Assembly: GCF_024519315.1 (NCBI RefSeq)
Contig: NZ_JANIIC010000016.1
Span: 1 to 64,000, forward strand
From: Streptomyces malaysiensis subsp. samsunensis
Lineage (GTDB): Bacteria > Actinomycetota > Actinomycetes > Streptomycetales > Streptomycetaceae
Direction: 5' to 3'
DNA: 64,000 nt
Shown: positions 16,475 to 24,999 of the stretch, piece after piece
Position numbering within the stretch: the stretch's first letter is position 1
Layout of the letters: each line of letters starts with the position of its first letter
Notes under the pieces: model-generated
The model's database searches: none
Told to the model about the DNA's origin: nothing
What the model saw: the letters and a program-made list of their open reading frames with translations, nothing else
Made by a program: the position numbers and the translations under genes

Positions 16475-17704
16475 ATGCGCACCTATCGAGAAGTGTTCCG
16501 GACGCCGGAGTTCACCCCGCTGTTCCTGACCTCCGCCACGCAGGTGGCCGCCTCGACGGCGAGCGGCCTCGCCCTGGGCACCCTGGTCTACGCGGCGACC
16601 GGCTCACCGCTGCTCTCCGCGCTCAGCATGTTCGGCCCCTCGCTCGCCCAGGTGGTGGGCGCGCTGGCGCTGCTGTCGGCGGCCGACCGGCTGCCGCCGC
16701 GCGCCGCGCTGTCCTCTCTCGCGGTGCTCTTCGCCCTGGGGACCGCCGCGCTGGCCCTCCCCGGGCTGCCCATGGCGGCCGTCCTCGCCATCGTGTTCGG
16801 GCTGGGCGCGGTGGCCGCACTCGGCGGCGCCGTCCGCTACGGACTGCTCACCGAGATCCTGCCCAAGGACGGCTATCTGCTGGGCCGTTCGGTGATCAAC
16901 ATGTCGGGCGGCACGATGCAGATCGGCGGATACGCGGCCGGTGGCCTCCTCGTGACCGCACTCTCGGCGCGCGGCACCCTGCTCACCGCCGCCGCGCTGT
17001 ATCTGCTGGCCGCGGCCGTCGCCCGGTTCGGCCTGGGCCCGCGCCCGGCCCGGACCGGCGGCCGGCCCTCGGTCGCCGAGACCTGGCGCGGCAACGCCCG
17101 GCTGTGGTCCTCCGCGCCCCGCCGCCACGTCTATTACGCGCTCTGGGTGCCCAACGGGCTGATCGTCGGCTGTGAATCCCTCTTCGTGCCCTACGCTCCC
17201 CGCCACGCCGGACTGCTCTTCGCCGTCGGCTCCCTCGGCATGCTGACGGGGGACCTCCTCACCGGACGGCTGCTGCCGCCGCACCGGCGGGAGCGGCTCG
17301 CGGCGCCCCTGCGGCTGCTGCTCGCCGCGCCGTATCTGGTCTTCGCCCTGCATCCGCCGCTGCCGCTCGCACTGGCCGCCGTCGCCCTCGCCTCGATCGG
17401 CTTCTCGGCCACACTGCCGCTCCAGCAGCGGCTGATGGCCCTGACGCCGGACGAGATGAGCGGCCAGGCCCTGGGGCTGCACTCCTCCGGCATGCTCACC
17501 ATGCAGGGCGTGTCCGCCGCCCTCGCGGGCGCGCTGGCCCAGCCCACCTCACCGGCCGTGGCGATGGCCGTGATGGCGGCGGTCTCCGTCGCCGTCACCC
17601 TGACCCTGGCCCCGGGGCTGCGGGGCGATCCCGTGACACCGCGCCAAGTGACCCCGGCGGAGGAGACGTTCGGAGAGGCGGCCCCGGAGGGACGGGCACC
17701 GTAA
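16475..17704 (+). CDS. MFS transporter
   Basis: A 409-residue major-facilitator protein with about eleven or twelve hydrophobic segments. The front half has repeated Gly/Ala-rich helices (FGPSLAQVVGALALL, VFGLGAVAALGGAVRYG), the back half LASIGFSATLPLQQRLMALT. It resembles actinobacterial drug or metabolite exporters. The start ATG 16475 faces the divergent ArsR-type regulator. Substrate unknown. Confidence 0.82.
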   Translation: MRTYREVFRTPEFTPLFLTSATQVAASTASGLALGTLVYAATGSPLLSALSMFGPSLAQVVGALALLSAADRLPPRAALSSLAVLFALGTAALALPGLPMAAVLAIVFGLGAVAALGGAVRYGLLTEILPKDGYLLGRSVINMSGGTMQIGGYAAGGLLVTALSARGTLLTAAALYLLAAAVARFGLGPRPARTGGRPSVAETWRGNARLWSSAPRRHVYYALWVPNGLIVGCESLFVPYAPRHAGLLFAVGSLGMLTGDLLTGRLLPPHRRERLAAPLRLLLAAPYLVFALHPPLPLALAAVALASIGFSATLPLQQRLMALTPDEMSGQALGLHSSGMLTMQGVSAALAGALAQPTSPAVAMAVMAAVSVAVTLTLAPGLRGDPVTPRQVTPAEETFGEAAPEGRAP

Positions 17705-17963
17705 GGGCGCCGCGGAGTCAACAGGGCGCCCGGCGGCCACCCATTGGGCGGTGCCGGACACGCCGCCCGGGGGTGAGGTTCCCCCGGACGGATTCGGGCG
17801 CCCGGTAGCTGTACGGGCAATGAGCTCCCGCTCACGGGCATCCGTTCCGGCGACTCCGCCCGGGAGGACGCGGCGGAATCCGCGGCGGGAGCCCGCGGTG
17901 GGACATCCGCCGCGGGAATCGGCAACGGGAATCCGCTCCCCGCCCCAGGAGGTACGTACGTCC

Positions 17964-18509
17964 ATGCGCAACCGCCGCCGCGCCCTCGGCGCCCTTACCG
18001 CTCTCCTCATGGCGGCACCGGCCGCCCAGGCCGCGCCCGCCGTGCCCGACCGCCCGTCACCGCGGCCCGGCTCGGGCCCGGCCGCCTGGGGGGAGCGGCC
18101 CGACGGGCCGCGTCTGCCCATGCTCTGGACCGACGACCTGACCATCGACCGCACCGGGGACGTCACCCCGGACGGGTCGGTTTCGCTGTACGGCAGCTAC
18201 CGGTGTGTCCCGGGAGAATCGGAGAACGTACGGGCGAGCGTTCTCATCACCCTCGCCCAGGGCCAGGAGCGCCACGGCCTCGGCGGCCACAACGCGGTCT
18301 GCGACGGACAGCGGCACCGCTGGATGATCGACGGGGCGGATGTGGGGCAGTACGGGCCGGGCCCCGCGGACGCCGAGGGCACGCTGCTGAAGTTCGACGG
18401 CGGCGACTCCGTCGTTCCGCTGCCGAGGACCACGGTCGGCGTCGAGCGGGAGGTCAGACTGGTGGCGAGCCGGGGGACTTCGTCCGTTCCCACGGCCGTC
18501 GACGGCTGA
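17964..18509 (+). CDS. Secreted DUF6299-like protein
   Basis: A 181-residue exported protein with a signal peptide (basic MRNRRR then ALGALTALLMAAPAAQA, cleavage near residue 24) and a small beta-rich domain containing SVSLYGSYRC, VLITLAQG and NAVCDGQRHRW; the two cysteines may form a disulfide. Similar streptomycete proteins are grouped as DUF6299; function unknown. ATG 17964 is preceded by AGGAGG 11 bases upstream. The 259-bp gap before it holds no gene. It converges on the tetR gene 60 bp away. Confidence 0.7.
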   Translation: MRNRRRALGALTALLMAAPAAQAAPAVPDRPSPRPGSGPAAWGERPDGPRLPMLWTDDLTIDRTGDVTPDGSVSLYGSYRCVPGESENVRASVLITLAQGQERHGLGGHNAVCDGQRHRWMIDGADVGQYGPGPADAEGTLLKFDGGDSVVPLPRTTVGVEREVRLVASRGTSSVPTAVDG

Positions 18510-18569
18510 GCCGCGCCCACCGCGCAGCCGACGGCTGAACCGGCGTCATGGGAGGGCCCGCGGGCGCCG

Positions 18570-19175
18570 TCACCCCCGGGCCGTTTCGTCTCCCTGCCCC
18601 AGCAGGGAGACGAAGGCCCGGAAGAGGGCGGGCATGTCCACCGCGTCCCGGTCGTGCAGCCACTGGAACTGGAGCCCGTCCATCACCGCCACCACCAGCG
18701 GCGCGGCGGCCTCGGGGGTGAGCCCGCCGGGGAGCCGGTCGCCGAACTCGCCGCGCAGGGTGGCCGCCATGTCGGCGCGCACCTTCGCATAGCGCTGGGT
18801 GAAGAAGCCGCGCGCGGGGTGGTCGTCGGTGACGCTCTCGCCGAGGAGCGCGGAGAAGGTCTGGACGATACCGGGGCGCATCGCGTTGTACTCCACCAGC
18901 GAGGTGAGCAGGTCCAGCGGCCATACGTTCCCCCCGTCGCGCCGCGCGGAGCCGGTGTCCCACTGGTCTCGCTCCTCGAGCACGGCGATGAGCAGGGAGT
19001 TCTTGGTGGGGAAGTAGTGGAGCAGCCCCTGTTGGGTCAGCCCCACCCGCTCGGCGACCGCCGCGAGGGTCGTGCCTCGGTAGCCGCGCTCGGCGATCAC
19101 TTCGAGCGCGGAGCGGACGATCTCCGCGCGCCGTTCCGCACCGCGTCTGGTACCGCGCTCCGTCGCCCTCTCCAT
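18570..19175 (-). CDS. TetR/AcrR family regulator of the GH3 locus
   Basis: A 201-residue TetR-family repressor. The helix-turn-helix is at about residues 32-52 (TTLAAVAERVGLTQQGLLHY), the ligand domain follows with QRYAKVRADMAATLR. It is transcribed divergently from the GH3 beta-glucosidase 141 bp away, so it likely represses that gene until a glucoside-derived inducer is present. An alternative start six codons upstream (19193) cannot be excluded. Confidence 0.82.
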   Translation of the reverse strand: MERATERGTRRGAERRAEIVRSALEVIAERGYRGTTLAAVAERVGLTQQGLLHYFPTKNSLLIAVLEERDQWDTGSARRDGGNVWPLDLLTSLVEYNAMRPGIVQTFSALLGESVTDDHPARGFFTQRYAKVRADMAATLRGEFGDRLPGGLTPEAAAPLVVAVMDGLQFQWLHDRDAVDMPALFRAFVSLLGQGDETARG

Positions 19176-19179
19176 GCTC

Positions 19180-19219
19180 GTACCGTAGAGCATGTTTGGT
19201 AACGAATCGATAACGGTAC
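19180..19219. promoter_or_regulatory. Candidate TetR operator between tetR and bgl
   Basis: GTACCGT (19180-19186) and ACGGTAC (19213-19219) are perfect inverted heptamers separated by 26 bases, in the divergent promoter region. The spacing is wider than a usual TetR site, so the true operator may be inside this span. Confidence 0.35.
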
Positions 19220-19316
19220 CTACCGGGTGACAGGTTCTCGGGTCCACGATGGCCGCGAACGAGACCGGACGAGACTGAACGAGACCGGACGGGAACCGCA
19301 CCGGGAGGGGCGAGCG

Positions 19317-21854
19317 ATGGCGGACGCGATCGGCGAGGACGGCACGGCCCAGGCCGTGGAGAAGGCCCTGGGCCTGCTGGATCTGGACACCAAGGCGCGG
19401 CTGCTGTCCGGGCGGGACATGTGGAGCCTGCCCGCCGTTCCGGAGATCGGGCTGAGCTCCCTGGTGATGTCGGACGGCCCGATCGGCGTCCGCGGTGTCC
19501 ACTGGACCGCCGACGACCCCTCCATCGCCCTGCCCAGCCCCACCGCGCTCGCCGCGTCCTGGGACCCGGAGCTCGCCCGGCGGGCGGGCCGCCTCCTCGC
19601 GCAGGAGGCGCGGCGCAAGGGCGTCCATGTGCTGCTCGCGCCCACGGTCAATCTGCACCGCTCCCCGCTGGGCGGCCGCCACTTCGAGGCGTACAGCGAG
19701 GATCCATATCTCACCGGCGAGATCGGCACCGGCTATGTGACGGGGGTGCAGGAAGGCGGAGTGGGCACCACCGTCAAGCACTTCGTGGCCAACGACGCCG
19801 AGACCGAGCGCTTCACCGTCGACAATCAGATCGGTGCGCGGGCGCTGCGCGAGCTGTACCTCGCCCCCTTCGAAGCCATCGTCAAGAACGCGCGCCCCTG
19901 GGGCGTCATGGCCGCCTACAACGGGGTCAACGGCGCGAGCATGACCGAGCACCGCGAGCTCCAGCAGGGGGTGCTGCGCGGAGAGTGGGGCTTCGACGGC
20001 TTCATCGTCTCCGACTGGCTGGCGGCCCGTGACACCGTGCGGGGGATCAAGGGCGGGCTCGATGTCGCGATGCCCGGCCCGCGCACCGTCTACGGCGAGG
20101 CGCTGGCCGCCGCGGTGCGCGAGGGCCGGGTGACCGAGGCGGAGCTGGACGAGGCGGTGCGGCGGCTGCTCACCCTGGCCGCCCGCGTCGGTGTCCTGGA
20201 CGGCGCGGCCCCGGCCGTCGCCCCCGCCGACCGGCCCGGCCCCATCGACGGGGACGCGCTGGCCCGCGAGATCGCCCGGCGGTCCTTCGTGCTGCTGCGG
20301 AACGAGCCCGCGGGCGGCCGGGAGGCGGTGCTGCCCCTCGACACCGCAGCCCCCGGCGGGGTGCGGTCGCTGGCCCTGATCGGCGCCGCGGCGCGCGACG
20401 CCCGGGTGCTGGGCGGCGGCTCGGCGGTGGTCTTCCCCGACCATGTGGTCTCCCCGCTGGACGGGCTGCGGGCCGCCCTGCCGCCGGACATCCGGCTCGA
20501 CTACGCCGTGGGGGCCGACCCCACCAAGGAACTCGCCCCCGCCGCCCAGGGGTTCGAGCTGCGCGCCGTCGTCCGGGCGGCCGACGGGCGGGTGCTCGGC
20601 GAGACCCGGCTGCCGGGCGGGCAGGTCCAGTGGATCGGCGACTTCCCCGAGGGCGTGCGCTTCGAGGAGCTGCACACCGTGGAGACGGTCGGCACCTTCA
20701 CCCCGCGCGAGAGCGGCGCGCACTTCTTCGGCACCAGGGGGCTGGGCGGCCTCCGGCTGGTGGTGGACGGCAAGGTGGTCTTCGACGGGGAGGAGCTCCC
20801 GCCGGACGTCGACGACCCCTTCGAGGCGTTCATGGGCTCACCGGTGCCCCGGGGCCAGGTGGAGCTCACGGCGGGCGAGCCGGTGGAGGTCAGCCTCACC
20901 TGTGCAGTGGCCCGGCCCGAGGACGCCCTGCTCGACGCCGTCTCCTTCAGCCTGCTGCACCGGGTCCCGGAGCGGGACGGCGAGGAGCTGATCCGGGAGG
21001 CTGTCGCCGCGGCCTCGGCGGCCGAGGTGGCCGTGGTGGTGGTCGCCACCACCGAGCGGGTCGAGAGCGAGGGGTTCGACCGCCGCCATCTGAGGCTGCC
21101 GGGCCGTCAGGACGAGCTGGTGCGGCGGGTCGCCGCCACCGGCACCCCCACCGTGGTGGTGGTCAACGCCGGCTCCCCGGTCGAGATGGAGTGGCGGGAG
21201 GAGGTCGCCGCGGTGCTGCTGAGCTGGTTCCCGGGCCAGGAGGCGGGGGCCGCGCTCGCCGATGTCCTGCTGGGCGCGGAGGAGCCCGGCGGCCGGCTGC
21301 CCACCACCTGGCCCCAGCGGCTCGAGGACGCCCCGGTCAGCGAGGTGACACCGAGCGAGGGCCGACTCGCCTACGACGAGGGCGTGTTCATCGGCTACCG
21401 GGCCTGGGAGCGGCGGGACGGGATCGCTCCGGCGTACTGGTTCGGGCACGGCCTCGGATACACCGACTGGGCGTACGAGGCGATGGACTTCACCCCCGCG
21501 GAGGACGGCGAATCGCTGGGCACGGTGACCGTGCGGGTCCGCAATACGGGGACCCGGGCCGGGCGTGAGGTCGTGCAGCTGTACCTCACCGTGCCCGAGC
21601 GCGACGCCGAGCATGACGCCCAGGACGACGCCGAGGAGCGTCCGGTCCGGCGCCTCGCGGGCTTCGCCTCGCTCACCGCGGACCCGGGGGAGACGGCGGA
21701 GGCGGTCATCCCCCTGCCCCGCCGGGCGGCGGAGATCTGGGACGAGACGGCAGGCACCTGGCGCCTGATCCCGGGCGACTACACGGCGGAAGCAGGCCGC
21801 AGCGTCGCCGACCGGCGCGTATCGGCGCCGGTGCCCGTGCGGACGACGAGCTGA
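19317..21854 (+). CDS. Beta-glucosidase, GH3 with PA14 domain
   Basis: An 845-residue GH3 enzyme that releases glucose or xylose from the non-reducing end of beta-oligosaccharides. The N-terminal barrel has VMSDGPIGVRG, the substrate-binding VKHFVANDAE and the nucleophile D233 in FIVSDWLA. A PA14 insertion (about residues 410-560: GVRFEELHTVETVGTF, FFGTRGLGGLRLVVDG) interrupts the alpha/beta sandwich. WFPGQEAGAALADVLLG and a C-terminal fibronectin-like domain (VTVRVRNTGTRAGREVVQLY) follow. No signal peptide is seen, so it is cytoplasmic. ATG 19317 has GGGAGGGG upstream. Confidence 0.92.
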   Translation: MADAIGEDGTAQAVEKALGLLDLDTKARLLSGRDMWSLPAVPEIGLSSLVMSDGPIGVRGVHWTADDPSIALPSPTALAASWDPELARRAGRLLAQEARRKGVHVLLAPTVNLHRSPLGGRHFEAYSEDPYLTGEIGTGYVTGVQEGGVGTTVKHFVANDAETERFTVDNQIGARALRELYLAPFEAIVKNARPWGVMAAYNGVNGASMTEHRELQQGVLRGEWGFDGFIVSDWLAARDTVRGIKGGLDVAMPGPRTVYGEALAAAVREGRVTEAELDEAVRRLLTLAARVGVLDGAAPAVAPADRPGPIDGDALAREIARRSFVLLRNEPAGGREAVLPLDTAAPGGVRSLALIGAAARDARVLGGGSAVVFPDHVVSPLDGLRAALPPDIRLDYAVGADPTKELAPAAQGFELRAVVRAADGRVLGETRLPGGQVQWIGDFPEGVRFEELHTVETVGTFTPRESGAHFFGTRGLGGLRLVVDGKVVFDGEELPPDVDDPFEAFMGSPVPRGQVELTAGEPVEVSLTCAVARPEDALLDAVSFSLLHRVPERDGEELIREAVAAASAAEVAVVVVATTERVESEGFDRRHLRLPGRQDELVRRVAATGTPTVVVVNAGSPVEMEWREEVAAVLLSWFPGQEAGAALADVLLGAEEPGGRLPTTWPQRLEDAPVSEVTPSEGRLAYDEGVFIGYRAWERRDGIAPAYWFGHGLGYTDWAYEAMDFTPAEDGESLGTVTVRVRNTGTRAGREVVQLYLTVPERDAEHDAQDDAEERPVRRLAGFASLTADPGETAEAVIPLPRRAAEIWDETAGTWRLIPGDYTAEAGRSVADRRVSAPVPVRTTS

Positions 21855-21934
21855 GCTACGCCGTCCGGCGCGCGGCGAGGATGCTCGTGTCCGCCGGTCA
21901 GAGGGGGGCCGACGAATCGCGACGCCTGCGGCGG

Positions 21935-21988
21935 GCTGTTCCCCTCCCCGCCCCTTCCCGAACCTGGGGCTCTGCCCCAGACCCCGGA
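21935..21988. repeat. Dispersed repeat copy A
   Basis: GGCTGTTCCCCTCCCCGCCC and the following 34 bases, with CTTCCCGAACCTGGGGCTCT and a GGGGC/GCCCC hairpin, match a second copy at 42173-42231. Both lie in non-coding gaps. The intervening gap 21855-22114 otherwise holds only hairpin-rich sequence. Confidence 0.65.
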
Positions 21989-22114
21989 GGGCAGGGGCCG
22001 CACCTCTGGCCCCGGGGGCCAGAGGCGGAGTCCCTGCCGTGCGGCGGAGCCGCATAAAGGGAGGGGCGCCCCGGCCTCCCGGCCCCGGCCGGGAAGCCGG
22101 GCCGCCGTTCGGGG

Positions 22115-23101
22115 TCAGGGCGCGGAGGCGGTGATGCGGCGGTAGGCCATTTCGGCGAGCTGCCGCTGGCCCGCCTTGCTGGGGTGGAACCAGTCCCATT
22201 TGCTCAGCTCATCGGTGGTGAAGCGGTATTCGTGCACCGCCGGGTCGTACCGGCACAGCACATCCCGCCCACAGACGTCCTTCAGCACCTTGTTGTACTC
22301 CGTCACCTGGTCCGCCACCCGCTGCCTGCGGTCGTTGGAGGCCGCGTCCAGGTCCTGGGAGTCCTTCAGCATCGACGGGCAGATGCCCAGCTTCCAGATC
22401 TGCCTGCCGAAGACGTTCTTCCGGCCCTCCGACCACAGCCGTTTCAGATCCGGCACGCTGGCCACATACACCTGGGTCTTCGGCAGATCGCGGCGCAGCC
22501 GGGTGAGCGCCGAGGTGAAGGTGGTGCGGAACTGCTCGGTGGAGGTCATGTCGTCGGCCGAGTTCCGGCAGGCGTCATTGGCGCCGATCATCACGGTGAT
22601 CAGCTTCGGCTTGCGGGCCGCGGCCGCCTCGATCTGGCCGGGGAGGTCGGCCACGACGGCGCCGGTCTTGGCGAAGTTCCAGCTGTGCGTCCCCGCGCGG
22701 GCGGTGGCGGCGGACAGCAGCCGCTGGGCGAGGCTGTCCACATCGGTGCCGGTGGACCAGGACACCTCGGGGCAGTCGGAGAGCACGGAACAGGCGTCGA
22801 AGCCGCGGGTGATGGAGTCGCCCAGGGAGGCGATCGACGTCGGCTTGGTGTTCCAGACGATCGCCGGCTTGGCGCCGGGGCTCTTGTCCGCACGGGTCGG
22901 ACCGTGCCGGGAGGGGTTGTCCGAGCTGCCGAAACAGCCCGCCGAGCTCAGCACCGCGGCGGTGGTGAACAGCACCGCACCGGCGCGCCCGAAGGCGCGC
23001 GGGGTGGTACGTGAGGTGGTGCGCGGGGACGGGCGCACGATCGTACGCGTGGTCGAAGAAGCGGCCGCCGATCGCTTCCGGCGTGTCGCACTGACCCGCA
23101 T
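22115..23101 (-). CDS. SGNH/GDSL-family lipoprotein hydrolase
   Basis: A 328-residue exported esterase or lipase. After a long Arg/Ser/Thr-rich n-region, a hydrophobic core ends in a lipobox LSSAGC (Cys 56). Block I SLGDSITRG has the nucleophile S96, block III is IGANDACR (N175, D176), and the catalytic DxxH is D303-W-F-H306 in KWDWFHPSKAGQ. Several cysteine pairs suggest disulfides. Substrate unknown. It stands alone between the beta-glucosidase and DUF3145 genes. Confidence 0.85.
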   Translation of the reverse strand: MRVSATRRKRSAAASSTTRTIVRPSPRTTSRTTPRAFGRAGAVLFTTAAVLSSAGCFGSSDNPSRHGPTRADKSPGAKPAIVWNTKPTSIASLGDSITRGFDACSVLSDCPEVSWSTGTDVDSLAQRLLSAATARAGTHSWNFAKTGAVVADLPGQIEAAAARKPKLITVMIGANDACRNSADDMTSTEQFRTTFTSALTRLRRDLPKTQVYVASVPDLKRLWSEGRKNVFGRQIWKLGICPSMLKDSQDLDAASNDRRQRVADQVTEYNKVLKDVCGRDVLCRYDPAVHEYRFTTDELSKWDWFHPSKAGQRQLAEMAYRRITASAP

Positions 23102-23425
23102 GGCTGTTCCCCCTCCGGCTGTTGGGTGATATCTATCCGGACCGACGGTACGTCACTCCTCCGGCTGGTCCCCACGGTACGTTTTTCTTGTCCGGATGAG
23201 CGCCGCCCCGGCGACATGACGCGCTATGCGGTACGAGCACATTACGCCCCGTCACATCCTGTCCACTTTCTAGAGAATTCTGCGCGATAAATTTCACACA
23301 AGGTGACGTCGAGACTGGTGTGGGAGTGATCACTAGGGCAGAATGTGATCCGATGTCCCGGGCGGAACCGTTACGGGCGCGAGGCCGCTGGGGAAGGCGC
23401 ACCTCGAACCGCACAGGAGGCCCCG
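23102..23425. other. Divergent intergenic region, lipase / DUF3145
   Basis: No gene is seen. The centre (about 23270-23345) is AT-richer than its flanks and contains the perfect palindrome AGTGATCACT at 23325-23334, about 90 bases upstream of the DUF3145 start. These are probably the two divergent promoters. Confidence 0.45.
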
Positions 23426-23920
23426 GTGACGACACGTGGAGTTCTGTATGTGCACTCCGCTCCGCGCGCGCTGTGCCCGCATGTCGAATGGGCCATCGCG
23501 GGCGTCCTCGGCGTGCGTGTCACCCTCGACTGGATCAAGCAGCCCGCGGCGAACGGCACCTGGCGTGCCGAGTTCTCCTGGCAGGGCGAGGTCGGTACGG
23601 CCTCCAAACTGGCCTCCGCGCTCCGCGGCTGGCATCTGCTGCGCTTCGAGGTGACCGCCGAGCCCTGCGCCACCGCCGAGGGCGAGCGCTATAGCTCCAC
23701 CCCTGAGCTGGGCATCTTCCATGCGGTCACCGGAATGCACGGCGACATCCTGATCCCCGAGGACCGGCTGCGCGCCGCCCTCGCCCGTTCCGTCCGCGGC
23801 GAGAGCGACCTCGAAGCGGAGATCGCCAAGCTGCTGGGCAAGCCCTGGGACGATGAGCTGGAGCCGTTCCGCTACGCGGGTGAGGGCGCCCCCGTCCGCT
23901 GGCTGCACCAGGTCGTCTGA
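23426..23920 (+). CDS. DUF3145 family protein
   Basis: A 164-residue conserved actinobacterial protein beginning TTRGVLYVHSAPRALCPHVE, with the conserved WRAEFSWQGEVGTASKLAS segment. The whole family is close to this length. It has no catalytic motif I recognise and no signal or membrane segment. The GTG start at 23426 has AGGAGG five bases upstream, deciding the start over the longer open frame. Function unknown. Confidence 0.85.
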   Translation: MTTRGVLYVHSAPRALCPHVEWAIAGVLGVRVTLDWIKQPAANGTWRAEFSWQGEVGTASKLASALRGWHLLRFEVTAEPCATAEGERYSSTPELGIFHAVTGMHGDILIPEDRLRAALARSVRGESDLEAEIAKLLGKPWDDELEPFRYAGEGAPVRWLHQVV

Positions 23921-23980
23921 TCGCCTGACGCGCCGCCATCCCTTTGGCCCGGAGCGCGCTACGGGTCTTAGCGTGGCGGA

Positions 23981-24874
23981 ATGACCGAACAACTCCCGGC
24001 AACGTCCGTCGCGGTCCTCGGCACCGGCATCATGGGCTCCGGAATGGCCCGCAACCTCGCCCGCTCCGGGCTCGAGGTCCGTGCGTGGAACCGCACCCGA
24101 TCCAAGGCCGAGCCGCTCGCCGCGGACGGCGTACGCGTCACCGACACCCCGGCGGAGGCCGTGGACGGCGCCGATGTCGTCCTGACGATGCTCTACGACG
24201 GCGCCGTGGCGCTCGAGACGATGCGGCGGGCCGCCTCCGCGCTGCGCCCCGGGACCGTATGGGCCCAGGCCACCACGGCGGGGCTGGAGGCGCTGGAACC
24301 CATCGTCGCGTTCGCCCGTGAGAAGGAACTCGCCCTCATCGACTCGCCCGTCCTCGGCACCAAGCAGCCCGCCGAGAACGGTCAGCTGCTGGTGCTGGCC
24401 GCCGGGCCCGCCTCCGTCCGCCCGGTGGTCTGGCCGGTTTTCGACGCCATCGGCAGCCGTACGGTGTGGGTCGGCGACAGCGCGGAGTCCGCCGCCGCCA
24501 CCCGGCTCAAGCTGGTGCTCAACAGCTGGGTTCTCAACGTCACCCACGCCACCGCCGAGGCGGTGGCCCTCGCCAAGGGGCTTGGCGTGGACTGGCAGGG
24601 CTTTCTGGACGGGGTGGCGGGCGGACCGCTGGACAACGGCTATATGCGGGCCAAGTCGGCCCAGGTGCTCCGGGGCGACCTGGAGCCCAGCTTCGCCACC
24701 AAGACCGCCGCGAAGGACGCCCGGCTGATCGTGGAGGCCGGGGAGCGCGCCGGAGTGCGGCTGGATCTGGCGGCCGCGGGCAGTGAGCGGTTCCACCGCG
24801 CCATGGCGGCGGGCCACGGCGACGAGGACATGGTGGCCTCGTACTTCGCCAGCTTCGACGGCGAGGCCCCCTGA
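23981..24874 (+). CDS. NAD(P)-dependent 3-hydroxyisobutyrate-dehydrogenase-like enzyme
   Basis: A 297-residue beta-hydroxyacid dehydrogenase. The N-terminal dinucleotide loop VLGTGIMGSGMARNLARSG is followed by the family signature segment LIDSPVLGTKQPAENGQL. The all-alpha C-terminal domain contains the catalytic lysine in the AATRLKLVLNSW helix. Such enzymes oxidise 3-hydroxyacids or reduce tartronate semialdehyde, glyoxylate or succinic semialdehyde; substrate not assigned. It is a monocistronic gene ending at a 16-bp hairpin shared with fabF. Confidence 0.85.
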   Translation: MTEQLPATSVAVLGTGIMGSGMARNLARSGLEVRAWNRTRSKAEPLAADGVRVTDTPAEAVDGADVVLTMLYDGAVALETMRRAASALRPGTVWAQATTAGLEALEPIVAFAREKELALIDSPVLGTKQPAENGQLLVLAAGPASVRPVVWPVFDAIGSRTVWVGDSAESAAATRLKLVLNSWVLNVTHATAEAVALAKGLGVDWQGFLDGVAGGPLDNGYMRAKSAQVLRGDLEPSFATKTAAKDARLIVEAGERAGVRLDLAAAGSERFHRAMAAGHGDEDMVASYFASFDGEAP

Positions 24875-24894
24875 CACACGAACCCGGCATACGA

Positions 24895-24930
24895 GCGGCC
24901 CGCCCCCGGCCGGAGCCGGGGGCGGGCCGC
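24895..24930. terminator. Bidirectional terminator between oxidoreductase and fabF
   Basis: GCGGCCCGCCCCCGGC (24895-24910) pairs perfectly over 16 bp with 24915-24930 around a CGGA tetraloop. It lies between convergent genes and is positioned to end both. Confidence 0.8.
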
Positions 24931-24999
24931 ACCCGCGTATCGCCGCGTCAGGCCGACGGAGCGCCGGACGCGTCAGATGTGTCAAACGTGTCAAACGCG

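Noticed and set aside
18570..20723. A 717-codon frame containing the TetR gene
   Set aside because: Only the last 202 codons are TetR-like; the upstream part is antisense to the beta-glucosidase gene.
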